Positions 10,244 through 17,975 of a stretch of DNA of 64,000 nt are shown in pieces (position 1 is the stretch's first letter; every line of letters starts with the position of its first letter). The stretch is from positions 6,758,001 to 6,822,000 of the forward strand of contig NZ_CP031969.1 of NCBI RefSeq assembly GCF_003443735.1. The letters are read 5' to 3'. The stretch is from Streptomyces sp. CC0208 (lineage in GTDB: Bacteria; Actinomycetota; Actinomycetes; Streptomycetales; Streptomycetaceae). The notes under the pieces are model-generated. The model searched no databases, had not been told where the DNA came from, and was given only the letters and a program-made list of their open reading frames with translations. The position numbers and the translations under genes were made by a program.

Positions 10244-10300
10244 GACTCACGTTCGGATCAGCTCTCGTACGATCAGAGCACCCTCACCAGGAGTTCCTTC

Positions 10301-11512
10301 ATGAAGACGATCGACGAACTTCTCGCCGAAGGCGTGGACGGCAAGCGGGTCTTCGTCCGCGCCGACCTCAACGTGCCGCTCGCCGACGGCCGCATCACCG
10401 ACGACGGCCGTATCCGCGCCGTCCTGCCCACCGTCAAGGCCCTCGCGGACGCGGGCGCCAAGGTGGTCGTGGCCTCGCACCTGGGCCGCCCCAAGGGCGC
10501 CCCGGACCCGGCCTTCTCCCTGCTCCCGGCCGCCGAGCGGCTCGCCGAACTCCTCGGCGCCCCGGTCGCGTTCGCCCAGGACACGGTCGGCCCCGCCGCC
10601 CACGACGCGGTGAACGGCCTGCAGCCCGGCCAGGTCGCCGTCATCGAGAACCTGCGCTTCAACGCCGGCGAGACCTCCAAGGACGACACCGAGCGCGGCG
10701 AGTTCGCCGACCAGCTGGCAGCTCTCGCGGACGCGTACGTCGGCGACGGCTTCGGCGCGGTGCACCGCAAGCACGCCTCGGTCTTCGACCTCCCGGCCCG
10801 GCTGCCGCACTACGCCGGCTACCTCATCGCCACCGAGGTCGGCGTCCTGAAGAAGCTCACCGACGAGGTTCAGCGGCCCTACGTGGTCGTGCTCGGCGGC
10901 GCCAAGGTCTCCGACAAGCTTGCCGTCATCGACCAGCTGCTCGGCAAGGCCGACCGCATCCTCATCGGCGGCGGCATGGCCTTCACCTTCCTCAAGGCCA
11001 AGGGCCACGAGGTCGGCGCCTCCCTCCTCCAGGAGGACCAGATCCCGGCGGTCCTGGAGTACATCGAGCGCGCCGAGAAGACCGGCGTCGAGCTGGTCCT
11101 GCCGGTCGACGCCGTGGTCGCCCCCGCGTTCCCGGACCTGAAGACCAAGGCCCCGGCCGACGCCACCACCGTCGCCGCCGACGCCATCCCGGCCGACCGG
11201 ATGGGCCTGGACATCGGCCCGGCGTCCGGCAAGCTGTACGCCTCGAAGATCACCGACGCCGCCACCGTCTTCTGGAACGGCCCGATGGGCGTCTTCGAGC
11301 ACCCCGAGTTCGCCGAGGGCACCAAGGCGGTCGCCCAGGCTCTCCTCGACTCCTCGGCCTTCACGGTCGTGGGCGGCGGCGACTCCGCCGCGGCCGTCCG
11401 CATCCTGGGCTTCGACGAGAACGCATTCGGCCACATCTCGACCGGTGGCGGCGCCTCCCTCGAATACCTCGAGGGCAAGACGCTCCCCGGCCTCGCCGCA
11501 CTGGAGGACTGA
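10301..11512 (+). CDS. pgk: Phosphoglycerate kinase
   Basis: Pgk transfers the acyl phosphate of 1,3-bisphosphoglycerate to ADP. At 403 residues it has the usual bacterial length. Family motifs are VFVRADLNVPL near residue 17, SHLGRPKG near 60, ENLRFNAGE near 116, the mobile hinge and ADP site GGAKVSDKL near 200, and the C-terminal VVGGGDSAAAV glycine-rich loop. AGGAG precedes the ATG. Only 6 bases separate it from tpiA, so the two are surely cotranscribed. Confidence 0.98.
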   Translation: MKTIDELLAEGVDGKRVFVRADLNVPLADGRITDDGRIRAVLPTVKALADAGAKVVVASHLGRPKGAPDPAFSLLPAAERLAELLGAPVAFAQDTVGPAAHDAVNGLQPGQVAVIENLRFNAGETSKDDTERGEFADQLAALADAYVGDGFGAVHRKHASVFDLPARLPHYAGYLIATEVGVLKKLTDEVQRPYVVVLGGAKVSDKLAVIDQLLGKADRILIGGGMAFTFLKAKGHEVGASLLQEDQIPAVLEYIERAEKTGVELVLPVDAVVAPAFPDLKTKAPADATTVAADAIPADRMGLDIGPASGKLYASKITDAATVFWNGPMGVFEHPEFAEGTKAVAQALLDSSAFTVVGGGDSAAAVRILGFDENAFGHISTGGGASLEYLEGKTLPGLAALED

Positions 11513-11518
11513 CCCCGC

Positions 11519-12295
11519 ATGACCACTCGCACGCCGATCATGGCGGGCAACTGGAAGATGAACCTCAACCACCTTGAGGCCATCGCGCACGTCCAGAAGC
11601 TCGCCTTCGCACTCGCCGACAAGGACTACGAGGCCGTCGAGGTCGCCGTCCTGCCGCCCTTCACCGACCTGCGCTCCGTGCAGACCCTGGTCGACGGCGA
11701 CAAGCTCAAGATCAAGTACGGCGCCCAGGACCTCTCGGCGCACGACTCGGGCGCCTACACCGGTGAGATCTCGGGCTCGATGCTGGCCAAGCTGAAGTGC
11801 ACGTACGTGGCGATCGGCCACTCCGAGCGCCGCCAGTACCACGCCGAGACCGACGAGATCGTCAACGCCAAGGTCAAGGCCGCCTACAAGCACGGCCTCA
11901 CCCCGATCCTGTGCGTCGGCGAGGAGCTGGACGTCCGCGAGGCGGGCAACCACGTCACCCACACCCTCGCCCAGGTCGAGGGCGGCCTCAAGGACCTCCC
12001 GGCCGAGCAGGCCGAGTCCGTCGTCATCGCCTACGAGCCCGTCTGGGCCATCGGCACCGGCAAGGTCTGCGGTGCCGAGGACGCCCAGGAGGTCTGCGCC
12101 GCCATCCGCGGCAAGATCGCCGAGCTGTACACCCAGGAGCTGGCCGACCAGGTCCGCATCCAGTACGGCGGCTCCGTCAAGGCCGGCAACGTCGCCGAGA
12201 TCATGGCGCAGGCCGACATCGACGGCGCCCTGGTCGGCGGTGCCTCGCTGGACGCCGACGAGTTCGTCAAGATCGTGCGCTTCCGGGACCAGTAA
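11519..12295 (+). CDS. tpiA: Triosephosphate isomerase
   Basis: TpiA interconverts dihydroxyacetone phosphate and glyceraldehyde 3-phosphate. The 258-residue TIM barrel keeps all catalytic residues: Asn11 and Lys13 in GNWKMN, His101 in AIGHSERR, and Glu173 in AYEPVWAIGTGK. The phosphate-gripping loop 6 and the YGGSV motif near the end are also present. It follows pgk by 6 bases and precedes secG, as in other actinobacteria. Confidence 0.98.
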   Translation: MTTRTPIMAGNWKMNLNHLEAIAHVQKLAFALADKDYEAVEVAVLPPFTDLRSVQTLVDGDKLKIKYGAQDLSAHDSGAYTGEISGSMLAKLKCTYVAIGHSERRQYHAETDEIVNAKVKAAYKHGLTPILCVGEELDVREAGNHVTHTLAQVEGGLKDLPAEQAESVVIAYEPVWAIGTGKVCGAEDAQEVCAAIRGKIAELYTQELADQVRIQYGGSVKAGNVAEIMAQADIDGALVGGASLDADEFVKIVRFRDQ

Positions 12296-12327
12296 GTAGG
12301 CCCTGGCGGCGATCCGTCGTACCCTTG

Positions 12328-12358
12328 CGGGGGCATGGCCCTGATGGCCGTGCCCCCG
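12328..12358 (+). terminator. Hairpin between tpiA and secG
   Basis: A 13-bp stem pairs CGGGGGCATGGCC (12328-12340) with GGCCGTGCCCCCG (12346-12358), with one G-T pair and a 5-nt loop. It ends 34 bases before the secG start and may attenuate read-through. Confidence 0.6.
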
Positions 12359-12392
12359 TCGTTCACCCGAATCCGAGAGAGTTGGTCCAGCC

Positions 12393-12629
12393 GTGGTTAT
12401 GGGGTTCTCGATCGCCCTGATCATCTTCAGCGGCCTGATGATGCTGCTGGTGCTCATGCACAAGGGCAAGGGCGGCGGCCTCTCCGACATGTTCGGTGGC
12501 GGCATGCAGTCGTCCGTCGGCGGTTCCTCGGTCGCCGAGCGCAACCTCGACCGGATCACCATCGTGGTCGGTCTGCTCTGGTTCGCGTGCATCATCGTGC
12601 TCGGTCTCCTCATGAAGACGAACAGCTGA
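12393..12629 (+). CDS. secG: Preprotein translocase subunit SecG
   Basis: SecG is the small membrane subunit of the SecYEG channel. The 78-residue product has two hydrophobic spans (FSIALIIFSGLMMLLVLM, then IVVGLLWFACIIVLGLLM) around the cytosolic loop KGKGGGLSDMFGGG and SSVGGSSVAERNLDR, which is the family signature. I use GTG 12393 (protein starts MVMGF). The internal ATG two codons on is an alternative. It sits in its usual place after tpiA. Confidence 0.94.
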   Translation: MVMGFSIALIIFSGLMMLLVLMHKGKGGGLSDMFGGGMQSSVGGSSVAERNLDRITIVVGLLWFACIIVLGLLMKTNS

Positions 12630-12670
12630 GCGGTCACGCCACACACAGCACGTCCATTCCGCACGTAAGG

Positions 12671-12713
12671 CCCCATGTTCGGTACGCGCACCTGAGCGCG
12701 GCCTATCATGGGG
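12671..12713 (+). terminator. Possible terminator after secG
   Basis: CCCCATG (12671-12677) pairs with CATGGGG (12707-12713), extendable by AAGG/CTT outside and by short GC pairs inside. It is weaker than other hairpins in the window. Confidence 0.4.
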
Positions 12714-12734
12714 CTTGCGTCTAGGTGTGGGGGC

Positions 12735-12777
12735 GGTAACTCCAATCACTGGACGCGCGTTGGGCCTTACGTAGACT
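12735..12777 (+). promoter_or_regulatory. Promoter candidates for rbpA
   Basis: CTGGAC (12749-12754), a 17-bp spacer and TAGACT (12772-12777) resemble a vegetative promoter. Overlapping it, GGTAAC (12735-12740), an 18-bp gap and GTT (12759-12761) resemble an ECF/SigR-type promoter. rbpA is known to be SigR-controlled in S. coelicolor, but the -35 here is not a clean GGAAT. Confidence 0.4.
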
Positions 12778-12844
12778 GAGGCGCTCGCAACGAAGCGACA
12801 ACGCCGACTCGCTTCGCGGCACCATCACGCAGGGAGTTACGACC

Positions 12845-13180
12845 GTGGCAAGTGGCAACGCGATCCGAGGTAGCCGGGTCGGGGCGGGGCCGATGGGCGA
12901 GGCCGAGCGGGGCGAGTCCGCGCCCCGGCTGCGCATCTCCTTCTGGTGCTCCAACGGGCATGAGACGCAGCCCAGCTTCGCCAGCGACGCGCAGGTCCCC
13001 GACACCTGGGACTGTCCGCGCTGCGGCTTTCCCGCCGGACAGGACCGGGACAACCCGCCGGACCCGCCGCGCACCGAGCCGTACAAGACGCACCTCGCGT
13101 ACGTACGGGAGCGGCGCAGCGACGCGGACGGCGAGGCGATCCTCGCCGAGGCGCTCGCCAAACTGCGGGGCGAGATCTAG
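12845..13180 (+). CDS. rbpA: RNA polymerase-binding protein RbpA
   Basis: RbpA is an actinobacterial protein that binds RNA polymerase and group 1/2 sigma factors and stabilises open complexes. The 111-residue product starts at GTG 12845 behind AGGGAG. It has the N-terminal tail, the zinc-binding core (CSNGHE then CPRCGFPAG, with the Cys/His ligands), the basic linker, and the sigma-interaction domain TEPYKTHLAYVRERRSDADG. It is monocistronic, with its own promoter region and two hairpins downstream. Confidence 0.96.
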   Translation: MASGNAIRGSRVGAGPMGEAERGESAPRLRISFWCSNGHETQPSFASDAQVPDTWDCPRCGFPAGQDRDNPPDPPRTEPYKTHLAYVRERRSDADGEAILAEALAKLRGEI

Positions 13181-13190
13181 CGTCGAGAAC

Positions 13191-13264
13191 CGGCCGGGTA
13201 CCGAGGGGTACCTGGCCGAAGCCGTTTCACGGCCGTGCGGGGTCGCCGTACCCCTCCACGGCCG
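13191..13264 (+). terminator. Two hairpins after rbpA
   Basis: The first hairpin pairs 13191-13202 with 13207-13218 (12 bp, one G-T pair, 4-nt loop). The second pairs CGGCCGTG (13230-13237) with CACGGCCG (13257-13264). Between here and pgi (13265-13446) there is a short open stretch with a hydrophobic run (LLAVVFSVLFAVSLIPV) but no acceptable start codon in frame, so I do not call a gene. Confidence 0.7.
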
Positions 13265-13446
13265 GTGTCGGCCTGCCCTGCTCGCAGTCGTCTTCTCCGT
13301 GCTGTTCGCCGTCTCGCTGATACCCGTGCCCCACGCGCACGTACCTGTGGGTGCGCCGGGCGCCGACGCCGTCATGGCTCGCGCCCCGCGATGATCAACT
13401 AGGTTGGCACAGCTGGGACAGGCACGAAAGAAGGCTGAAGTCGCAC

Positions 13447-15102
13447 ATGAACGCAGACGGCCGTACCAGGCTCAACCGGACGCCCGCATGGACCGCGCTG
13501 GCCGAGCACCGCGAGGAGCTCGGCGAGGTGCGGCTCAGGGAGCTGTTCGCCGCCGATCCCGGGCGCGGCACCGGGTACACACTGCGGGTCGGTGACCTGT
13601 ACGTCGACTACTCCAAGCACCTGGTCACCGACGAGACGCTGCGGCTGCTGCGTGAACTCGCCGCCGCGACCGACGTCTTCGGGCTGCGGGACGCCATGTT
13701 CCGAGGCGAGCGGATCAACACGACCGAGGACCGGGCCGTGCTGCACACCGCTCTGCGTGCCCCGCGCGACGCGGTGATCGAGGTCGACGGGGAGAACGTC
13801 GTCCCGGGCGTGCACGCGGTGCTCGACAGGATGAGCGACTTCGCGGGCCGCGTCCGTTCCGGCGAGTGGACCGGCCACACCGGCAAGCGGATCAAGAACG
13901 TCGTCAACATCGGTATCGGCGGCTCCGACCTGGGCCCCGCGATGGCGTACGAGGTGCTGCGCGGCTTCACCGACCGCGACCTCACCGTCCGTTTCGTGTC
14001 GAACGTCGACGGCGCCGACCTGCACGAGGCCGTCCGCGACCTGGACGCCGCCGAGACGCTGTTCATCATCGCCTCCAAGACCTTCACCACCATCGAGACG
14101 ATCACCAACGCCACCTCGGCCCGCGCGTGGCTGCTCACCGAGCTGAAGGCCGGTCAGGAAGCCGTCGCCCGGCACTTCGTGGCCCTGTCGACCAACGCCG
14201 GAAAGGTGTCGGACTTCGGCATCGACACGGCCAACATGTTCGAGTTCTGGGACTGGGTCGGCGGCCGCTACTCCTACGACTCGGCGATCGGCCTCTCCCT
14301 GATGATCGCCATCGGGCCTGACCGCTTCCGCGAGATGCTCGACGGCTTCCACCTCGTCGACGAGCACTTCCGCACCGCCCCGGCCGAGTCCAACGTGCCT
14401 TTGCTGCTGGGCCTGTTGGGTGTCTGGTACGGCAACTTCCACGACGCGCAGTCCCATGCGGTGCTGCCGTACAGCCACTACCTGGCCAAGTTCACCGCCT
14501 ACTTGCAGCAGCTGGACATGGAGTCCAACGGCAAGTCGGTGGACCGTGACGGCAACCCCGTGGAGTGGCAGACCGGACCGGTGGTGTGGGGCACGCCCGG
14601 CACCAACGGGCAGCACGCCTACCACCAGCTCATCCACCAGGGCACCAAGCTGATCCCGGCGGACTTCATCGGCTTCGCCGAGCCGGTCGCCGAGCTCTCC
14701 GACGGGCTCAAGGCCCAGCACGACCTGCTCATGGCGAACTTCTTCGCCCAGACCCAGGCACTGGCCTTCGGCAAGACGCCGGACGAGGTACGGGCGGAGG
14801 GGGTGGCCGAGGACCTGGTCCCGCACAAGACGTTCCGGGGCAACCACCCGACGACCACGATCCTCGCGAAGGCACTCACCCCGTCCGTCCTCGGCCAGCT
14901 CATCGCCCTCTACGAGCACAAGGTGTTCGTCCAGGGTGCCGTCTGGAACATCGACTCCTTCGACCAGTGGGGCGTCGAGCTCGGCAAGGTCCTCGCCAAG
15001 CGCGTCGAACCGGCGCTCACCGAGGGCGCCGAGGTACCGGGCCTGGACGCCTCGACCAAGGCGCTGGTGGCGACGTACCGGGAGCTGCGCGGGCGGCAGT
15101 AG
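13447..15102 (+). CDS. pgi: Glucose-6-phosphate isomerase
   Basis: Pgi interconverts glucose 6-phosphate and fructose 6-phosphate, linking glycolysis with the pentose-phosphate operon downstream. I use ATG 13447 (MNADGRTRLNRTPAW), giving 551 residues, the normal size. The longer open frame to 13351 has no family similarity. Signatures seen are NIGIGGSDLGPAMAYE, SKTFTTIETITNA, the GGRYSYDSAIGL active-site segment and QGAVWNIDSFDQWGVELGK with the C-terminal active-site region. The rbpA-pgi adjacency is typical of Streptomyces. Confidence 0.97.
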   Translation: MNADGRTRLNRTPAWTALAEHREELGEVRLRELFAADPGRGTGYTLRVGDLYVDYSKHLVTDETLRLLRELAAATDVFGLRDAMFRGERINTTEDRAVLHTALRAPRDAVIEVDGENVVPGVHAVLDRMSDFAGRVRSGEWTGHTGKRIKNVVNIGIGGSDLGPAMAYEVLRGFTDRDLTVRFVSNVDGADLHEAVRDLDAAETLFIIASKTFTTIETITNATSARAWLLTELKAGQEAVARHFVALSTNAGKVSDFGIDTANMFEFWDWVGGRYSYDSAIGLSLMIAIGPDRFREMLDGFHLVDEHFRTAPAESNVPLLLGLLGVWYGNFHDAQSHAVLPYSHYLAKFTAYLQQLDMESNGKSVDRDGNPVEWQTGPVVWGTPGTNGQHAYHQLIHQGTKLIPADFIGFAEPVAELSDGLKAQHDLLMANFFAQTQALAFGKTPDEVRAEGVAEDLVPHKTFRGNHPTTTILAKALTPSVLGQLIALYEHKVFVQGAVWNIDSFDQWGVELGKVLAKRVEPALTEGAEVPGLDASTKALVATYRELRGRQ

Positions 15103-15184
15103 GAGACCCTCTGCGGGAACTCCTGTGCGTTCTCTGTGCCCGTGCCCTAGGGTCGCGCTGAACCTGGGGAGACGAGAGGTACGG

Positions 15185-15952
15185 ATGAAGCATGGGGGAC
15201 GGGTCGCCGTGGCACTCACGGCGACCCTGGTGGGGGCGGTGCTCGCGGGATGCGGGCAGCGGGGCACGCCTCCCGAAGACGCTTACAGCGGTCTGGAGAG
15301 CGTTCCGGAGAAGCTCGACCCGGACGGTACGACGATCACCGTCGGGAACCCGCACGCCCCGGTGACGGTGCACCTCTACGAGGACCCGCGGTGCCCGGTC
15401 TGCGAGGAGTTCGAATCCACCGGAGCGGGCCCGGAACTGCAGGAGGCGACCGTGCGGGGCGAGGCGAGGACCGAGTACACCATGGCGTCCTTCCTGGACG
15501 CCAGGCTCGGTGGCAGCGGCTCGAAGAAGGCGGTCAACGCCCTGCGGGCGGCGCTGGCGCAGGGCAGGTTCGCGGAGTACCACCAGGTGCTCTACCGCCA
15601 CCAGCCCGAGGAGGCAGAAGACGGCTTCACCGACGCCCGTCTGCTCGAACTGGCCGAGCAGGTCGAGGGGTTGCGGGGGCCGGCCTTCGACTCAGCGGTG
15701 AAGGACATGAAGTACCGGGCCTTCGTGACGGCGTCCGAGAAGGCCTACGAGAGTGCCGGTGGCAGCGAGGAACCCGGGGGCCCGGGCACACCGACCGCGG
15801 TGATCAACTACGTACGCATCCCGGCCGACTACAACGGCCTGCTCTTCGACGCGCCGCTGTTCTCGAACCTGCTCCGGCAGATTCGCAAGGCGCCGGGGGA
15901 GTGGGGAGCGTACGACTTCCCGGAGGTCACAGGGACGCCGGGCCTCTCCTGA
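15185..15952 (+). CDS. Thioredoxin-fold (DsbA-like) lipoprotein
   Basis: This is a predicted lipoprotein of 255 residues. The signal is MKHGGRVAVALTATLVGAV with lipobox LAGC (Cys23), so it should be tethered to the outer face of the membrane. The mature part has a thioredoxin fold with the redox motif CPVC (Cys70, Cys73) after HLYEDPR, and later GTPTAVINY, which supplies the cis-Pro region of DsbA-like proteins. It probably acts in extracytoplasmic disulfide chemistry; substrates are unknown. It converges on the pgl operon end and shares a terminator with it. Confidence 0.85.
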   Translation: MKHGGRVAVALTATLVGAVLAGCGQRGTPPEDAYSGLESVPEKLDPDGTTITVGNPHAPVTVHLYEDPRCPVCEEFESTGAGPELQEATVRGEARTEYTMASFLDARLGGSGSKKAVNALRAALAQGRFAEYHQVLYRHQPEEAEDGFTDARLLELAEQVEGLRGPAFDSAVKDMKYRAFVTASEKAYESAGGSEEPGGPGTPTAVINYVRIPADYNGLLFDAPLFSNLLRQIRKAPGEWGAYDFPEVTGTPGLS

Positions 15953-15965
15953 GAGAGACCCGGCG
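15936..15965. terminator. Bidirectional terminator between the lipoprotein gene and pgl
   Basis: A 13-bp stem with one mismatch pairs 15936-15948 with 15953-15965 around a 4-nt loop. It overlaps the stop of the plus-strand gene and lies 26 bases past the pgl stop, so it can serve both convergent units. Confidence 0.75.
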
Positions 15966-15990
15966 TCGACTGCCGTGCACAGGACCGGCG

Positions 15991-16773
15991 TTACGACGAA
16001 GCCGGCGGATACAGCGACCGCGGCAGCTGGGAGGCGGCCGCCGAGTCCAGCAGCCACAGGGTGCGGGCCCGGCCACGGGCCCCGGCCGCCGGGGCCTGGA
16101 TCTCGCCCGCTCCGGACAGGGCGATCGCCGCGGCCTGTGCCTTGTCCTCACCGGCCGCGAGGAGCCAGACCTCGCGGGCCGCGCGGATCGCGGGCAGGGT
16201 CAACGACACCCGGGTGGGCGGGGGCTTCGGGGCCCCGTGCACACCGACGACCGTGCGCTCGGTCTCCCGTACCGCGGGGAGCTCCGGGAACAGGGACGCC
16301 ACGTGGGTGTCCGGGCCGACGCCCAGCATCAGGACGTCGAAGGTCGGGACCGCGCCGTGGTTCTCGGGCCCGGCCGCACGGGCCAGCTCCTCGGCGTAGG
16401 CCGCCGCCGCGGCCTCGACGTCGTCCCCGTGGGGGCCGTCCGACGCGGGCATGGCGTGCACGCGCTTCGGGTCCAGGGGTACGGCGTCGAGCAGGGCCTC
16501 GCGGGCCTGCGTGTCATTGCGTTCCGGGTCGCCCTCGGGCAGGTAGCGCTCGTCGCCCCACCACAGCTCCAGGCGGCCCCAGTCGATGGCGTCCCGGGCG
16601 GGCGCTGCGGCCAGGGCGGCCAGCAGGCCGTTGCCGTTGCGGCCACCCGTGAGGACCACCGACGCCGAGCCCCGGGAGGCCTGCGCGTCCACGATCTTGG
16701 TGATCAGACGGGCCGCGGCGGCCTGGGCCATCAGCTCCTTGTCGTGGTGCACGACCAGTTGCGGGGTGCTCAC
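15991..16773 (-). CDS. pgl: 6-phosphogluconolactonase
   Basis: Pgl hydrolyses 6-phosphogluconolactone, the second step of the oxidative pentose-phosphate pathway. The protein is 260 residues from GTG 16773 (MSTPQLVVHHDKE). Family signatures are LTGGRNGNGLLAAL (substrate phosphate loop), WWGDERYLPEGDPERN and LMLGVGPDTHVASLFP. The start overlaps the opcA stop as GTGA (16770-16773), so it is translated by coupling. It is the last gene of the leftward tkt-tal-zwf-opcA-pgl operon. Confidence 0.95.
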   Translation of the reverse strand: MSTPQLVVHHDKELMAQAAAARLITKIVDAQASRGSASVVLTGGRNGNGLLAALAAAPARDAIDWGRLELWWGDERYLPEGDPERNDTQAREALLDAVPLDPKRVHAMPASDGPHGDDVEAAAAAYAEELARAAGPENHGAVPTFDVLMLGVGPDTHVASLFPELPAVRETERTVVGVHGAPKPPPTRVSLTLPAIRAAREVWLLAAGEDKAQAAAIALSGAGEIQAPAAGARGRARTLWLLDSAAASQLPRSLYPPASS

Positions 16774-17975
16774 TTCGCCGCCTTCCCGTTCCCGGACAGG
16801 CCGGAGGGGACCGGCTTCAGCGATGCCGACGGCGAGCCTTGCGGCCCGTGCGCCCCGGGAGCTTGCGCAGCGCCCTCGACAGGGGCTTCGACGGCGAGCT
16901 CGGTGGAGACTGCGGACGGTCCTCCGGAGACGGGTTCTCCTTTGACGGGTTCTCCCTCTGCGCCAGAACCTTCTGCTCCGGAACCTTTGGCGTCGGCACC
17001 TTCCGTGCCGGCACCTTTGGCATCGGGACCCGGTTGCGGAAAGGGCACCGACGGGTTCAGCCGTTCCACCCCGAAGCGCAGCGCGGAGGCGTACGTGTCG
17101 TCCGGGTCCAGCCTGCGCAGCTCCTCCGCGATCAGCTCGGCCGTGTCCCGGCGCTTGAGCGCCACCGCACGGTCCGGCTGTCCCTGGATGGAGAGCGTGG
17201 CGAGCGAGCCGTCCGCACGGTCCAGCACGATCGGACCGCTGTCCGTGTGCATGCGTACCGCCGTGAGGCCGGGACCGCTCGACAGTGAACGCTTCACCGG
17301 CACGTCCAGCCGGTCCGCCAGCCACATCGCCAGCAGCTCGCAGCTCGGGTTGAACTCCTCGCCCTCCACCTCCACGGCCTCCACCTTGCAGGTGACCTGG
17401 TCGAGCGCGGCGGCCAGCATCGAACGCCACGGTGTGATGCGGGTCCAGGAGAGGTCGGTGTCGCCCGGCGTGTAGGTGTCGGCGCGCGCCGTCAGCTCGC
17501 GCACCGGCTGCTCGGAGGAGTACGTGTCGGTGACCCGCCGCTGGGCGAGCGCCCCGAGCGGGTCCCCGGCCGGGTCGAGCGGCGCGTCCACCGGCCACCA
17601 GACGACGACGGGCGCGTCCGGCAGCAGCAGCGGAAGGACCACCGACTGGGCGTGGTCGACGATCTCGCCGTACAGCCGCAGCACCACCGTCTCGCCGGTG
17701 CCCGCGTCCGCGCCCACCCGCACCTCGGCGTCGAGGCGGGACTGGGTGCGGTCACGGGGACTGCGCGACACCCGCTTGACGACCACCAGCGTGCGCGAAG
17801 GGTGCTCGCGGGACGCGTCGTTGGCGGCCTTGAGGGCGTCGTAGGCGTTCTCCTCGTCCGTGACGATGACCAGGGTGAGCACCATGCCGACGGCCGGTGT
17901 GCCGATGGCCCGGCGCGCCTTGACCAGCGCCTTGTTGATCTTGCTGGCGGTGGTGTCGGTGAGGTCTGTCTTCAT
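16770..17975 (-). CDS. opcA: Glucose-6-phosphate dehydrogenase assembly protein OpcA
   Basis: OpcA is the actinobacterial/cyanobacterial factor needed for assembly or activity of Zwf. The 401-residue product starts MKTDLTDTTASKINKALVKA and contains the family core to about residue 310 (VWWPVDAPLDPAGDPLG, EVEGEEFNPSCELLAMWLADRL cut as EVEGEEFNPSCELL). The last 90 residues are unusual: low-complexity Ala/Gly/Glu with tandem units such as KGSGAEGSGAEGEPVKGEP. The start overlaps the zwf stop (ATGA, 17972-17975), and the stop overlaps the pgl start. Confidence 0.93.
   Translation of the reverse strand: MKTDLTDTTASKINKALVKARRAIGTPAVGMVLTLVIVTDEENAYDALKAANDASREHPSRTLVVVKRVSRSPRDRTQSRLDAEVRVGADAGTGETVVLRLYGEIVDHAQSVVLPLLLPDAPVVVWWPVDAPLDPAGDPLGALAQRRVTDTYSSEQPVRELTARADTYTPGDTDLSWTRITPWRSMLAAALDQVTCKVEAVEVEGEEFNPSCELLAMWLADRLDVPVKRSLSSGPGLTAVRMHTDSGPIVLDRADGSLATLSIQGQPDRAVALKRRDTAELIAEELRRLDPDDTYASALRFGVERLNPSVPFPQPGPDAKGAGTEGADAKGSGAEGSGAEGEPVKGEPVSGGPSAVSTELAVEAPVEGAAQAPGAHGPQGSPSASLKPVPSGLSGNGKAAK

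Noticed and set aside
13265..13446. Small membrane ORF between rbpA and pgi
   Set aside because: A hydrophobic stretch exists, but there is no ATG or GTG start in frame before it and no ribosome site.
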